From Dysidea avara (taxonomy: Eukaryota > Porifera > Demospongiae > Dictyoceratida > Dysideidae): 64,000 bases of DNA. The notes under the pieces are model-generated. The model ran no database searches. It was not told the origin of the DNA and was given only the letters and a program-made list of their open reading frames with translations. Within the stretch, counting starts at the first letter, position 1, and the number at the start of each line of letters is the position of its first letter. The position numbers and the translations under genes are program-made. The stretch lies in NCBI RefSeq assembly GCF_963678975.1, contig NC_089278.1, positions 9,203,479 to 9,267,478 on the forward strand. The letters are read 5' to 3'. Positions 63,580-64,000 of the stretch are shown here, piece by piece.

Positions 63580-64000
63580 ATGCAGCCAAGTCGTAACGAG
63601 GCTTCAAAGGCTTTAGCCTTGGACATAATGTTGAGGACTTTCATGAACTCAACCGAGTTTCAGAATTTGAAGTTCAAAAACTGGGAATCAATTGCTAAGT
63701 TGATTCCAGGGACAACCGCTAAACAGGTGAAAAAGATAACAAATAGGCGCGATTATTGGTTAATTGTTTATATGCTGTCGTGATGGGCACCATTTAAAAT
63801 CGTGTGATAAATTCGTTGGTTACACAGTGTTCACACCGCTGGGAAGAGCTGAAAGCCTGTGGGGGCAGCGTAACTGGCGATTACTCTGGTCTGACCGCGC
63901 TGGGAAGGCCTCTGTCTTCATCTCACAGTTCAAGCCTGGCTCACAAACCACCTAGAGGAGCTGGAAACATGGAACAGAGAAGTTTGAAGACCAGTACAAG
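63580..64000 (+). CDS. SANBR: SANBR-like SANT-domain protein, N-terminal part
   Basis: Two exons are visible: 63580-63726 and 63828 to the window edge. The joined protein begins MQPSRNEASKALALDIML. Its SANT-like helix block NWESIAKLIPGTTAKQ continues into CSHRWEELKACGG. It resembles the start of vertebrate SANBR (KIAA1841), which reads NWETIARLVPGLTPKE and then DELKSSGS. In vertebrates SANBR is a nuclear SANT and BTB protein that binds corepressors and restrains class-switch recombination, so the ancestral role must differ. The BTB part would lie beyond the window. The reading frame is open upstream of 63580 and has a possible acceptor at 63535, so a further 5' exon cannot be excluded. Confidence 0.65.

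Overview
The window is nuclear DNA from an animal with a compact, intron-rich genome. Exons are joined by GT-AG introns, many only 45-100 bp long, neighbouring genes lie 80-400 bp apart, and introns and the one gene-poor stretch carry fold-back (MITE-like) repeats, LINE fragments and long (CA)n tracts. The gene set (MON2, PRPF18, an IP3 receptor, PDCL, IQSEC, SANBR, RHOA) is metazoan. My best guess is an early-branching marine animal, most likely a demosponge. That guess rests on genome style and protein divergence, not on a diagnostic marker.

Layout. RHOA (741-1319, +, uninterrupted CDS) is followed by MON2 (1565-22029, +), which I could assemble into 34 in-frame exons encoding 1,730 aa. Two MON2 introns are expanded by repeats (6083-9736 and 12994-17235). 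Converging on MON2 is a divergent intronless Rho-like GTPase (22387-23184, -). It has arginine at the catalytic-glutamine position and a long acidic insert. It shares a 411-bp promoter region, with a TATA-like box on each strand, with PRPF18 (23596-27920, +, 15 exons, 354 aa). Only 82 bp further on, a complete inositol 1,4,5-trisphosphate receptor begins (28003-47201, +, 56 exons, 2,721 aa). PDCL/PhLP1 (47357-48464, -, 7 exons, 251 aa) converges on it. From 48465 to 56978 there are no convincing host genes, only decayed LINEs, a 1.7-kb fold-back and smaller palindromic elements. IQSEC, an Arf guanine-nucleotide exchange factor (56979-63390, +, 14 exons, 1,088 aa), follows, and then the first two coding exons of a SANBR-like SANT protein (63580-64000, +, cut by the window edge).

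How the genes relate. They do not form one pathway, but several share small-GTPase or G-protein themes: two Rho proteins, MON2 (a Golgi/endosome Sec7-family scaffold), IQSEC (Arf activation), PDCL (G-beta-gamma assembly) and ITPR (calcium release downstream of G-protein/PLC signalling). This is probably coincidental linkage. I found no wholly new biological system. The items most worth a second look are the atypical Rho protein, a short motif recurring at about 14 places, large nested fold-back elements, and the very tight PRPF18-ITPR junction.

Exon boundaries were read by eye from splice signals, frame continuity and remembered family sequences. For every complete multi-exon model the exon lengths sum to a whole number of codons.
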